Below are positions 63,780-64,000 of a DNA stretch of 64,000 bases, in pieces. A model generated the notes under the pieces. It saw only the letters and a program-made list of their open reading frames with translations. It did no database searches and had not been told where the DNA came from. Positions within the stretch are counted from its first letter, which is position 1; the number at the start of each line of letters is the position of its first letter. The DNA lies in the NCBI RefSeq assembly GCF_001643775.1, contig NZ_CP011402.1, forward strand, positions 124,001 to 188,000. Direction: 5' to 3'. The DNA comes from Denitrobacterium detoxificans (lineage in GTDB: Bacteria > Actinomycetota > Coriobacteriia > Coriobacteriales > Eggerthellaceae). The translations under genes and the position numbers were made by a program.

Positions 63780-63998
63780 TTGAGCAAAGAAGACGTCATC
63801 GAACTTGAGGGCACCGTAACGGAGGCTCTGCCGAACGCAATGTTCAAGGTAGAGCTGGAAAACGGCCACACTATCTTGGCTCACATTTCCGGCAAGATGC
63901 GCATGCATTACATCAAGATTCTGCCGGGCGACAAGGTAACGGTCGAGCTTTCTGTCTACGACCTCGAACGCGGTCGCATCACGTATCGTTTCAAGTAA
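63780..63998 (+). CDS. infA: Translation initiation factor IF-1
   Basis: 72-residue IF-1, the standard length, an S1/OB-fold protein that binds the ribosomal A site during initiation. The protein reads [19 protein letters not shown], then [15 protein letters not shown]. The start is TTG at 63780, five bases after GGAGGAA; an upstream ATG at 63768 would place that site inside the gene and add four residues. A TTG start for infA is unusual. The downstream neighbours lie outside the window. Confidence 0.93.
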   Translation: MSKEDVIELEGTVTEALPNAMFKVELENGHTILAHISGKMRMHYIKILPGDKVTVELSVYDLERGRITYRFK

Positions 63999-64000
63999 GT

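Overview
The window most likely comes from a gut or oral actinobacterium of the class Coriobacteriia. The support is a GC-rich chromosome with strong G/C third-position bias, a CIRCE-controlled groES-groEL operon, several genes laid out as leaderless transcripts, a giant InlB/MBG-repeat surface protein, and an anaerobic formate/hydrogen metabolism. The class call is an inference from gene content; I cannot fix the genus.

Layout. (1) 1-19.7 kb: a formate hydrogenlyase locus. A minus-strand pair (four-cluster ferredoxin plus a cysteine-type FdhF) diverges from a plus-strand operon. That operon holds a second four-cluster ferredoxin, a selenocysteine-type FdhF whose in-frame TGA (5191-5193) is followed by a SECIS-like hairpin, a complete hyfABCDEFGHIJ set, a HycI-type maturation protease and a formate (FNT) channel. 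Together they can import or export formate, oxidise it, pass electrons through ferredoxin subunits to a group 4 [NiFe] hydrogenase, and probably couple H2 release to ion translocation. (2) 19.8-21.9 kb: a PIN/RHH toxin-antitoxin pair and two small membrane proteins. (3) 22-27.8 kb: glucose-6-phosphate isomerase, then hypF-hypC-hypD for hydrogenase cofactor assembly; hypA, hypB and hypE are not in the window. (4) 27.9-33 kb: two PspC-domain membrane proteins, a secreted double-psi beta-barrel protein, a TrkA/Ktr pair and purB. (5) 33-46.5 kb: a LytTR response regulator and HPK10-type kinase, a membrane diguanylate cyclase preceded by a candidate LytTR operator, and a 3129-residue repeat surface protein with a small membrane protein immediately downstream. 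(6) 46.6-53.6 kb: a metallo-beta-lactamase-fold protein, a NarL-type two-component system, groES-groEL, an array of GC-rich palindromic repeats and an rRNA methyltransferase. (7) 53.7-60.4 kb: an ArsP_2-type permease, a selenium/sulfur cassette (YedE-type transporter, TusA/YedF-like protein, DUF3343 protein), a polar amino acid (possibly cystine) ABC transporter and a double-cubane-cluster protein. (8) 60.4-64 kb: a lipid kinase, a glycosyltransferase, tRNA-Lys(TTT), shikimate kinase and infA (TTG start).

How they fit together: the Sec-type FdhF needs selenium, and a candidate selenium/sulfur supply cassette lies about 48 kb away. The [NiFe] hydrogenase needs HypCDF and HycI, both encoded here. 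Separately, the LytTR pair, the diguanylate cyclase and the giant adhesin form a plausible signalling-to-surface module. No rRNA genes, insertion sequences, phage genes or CRISPR arrays were seen.
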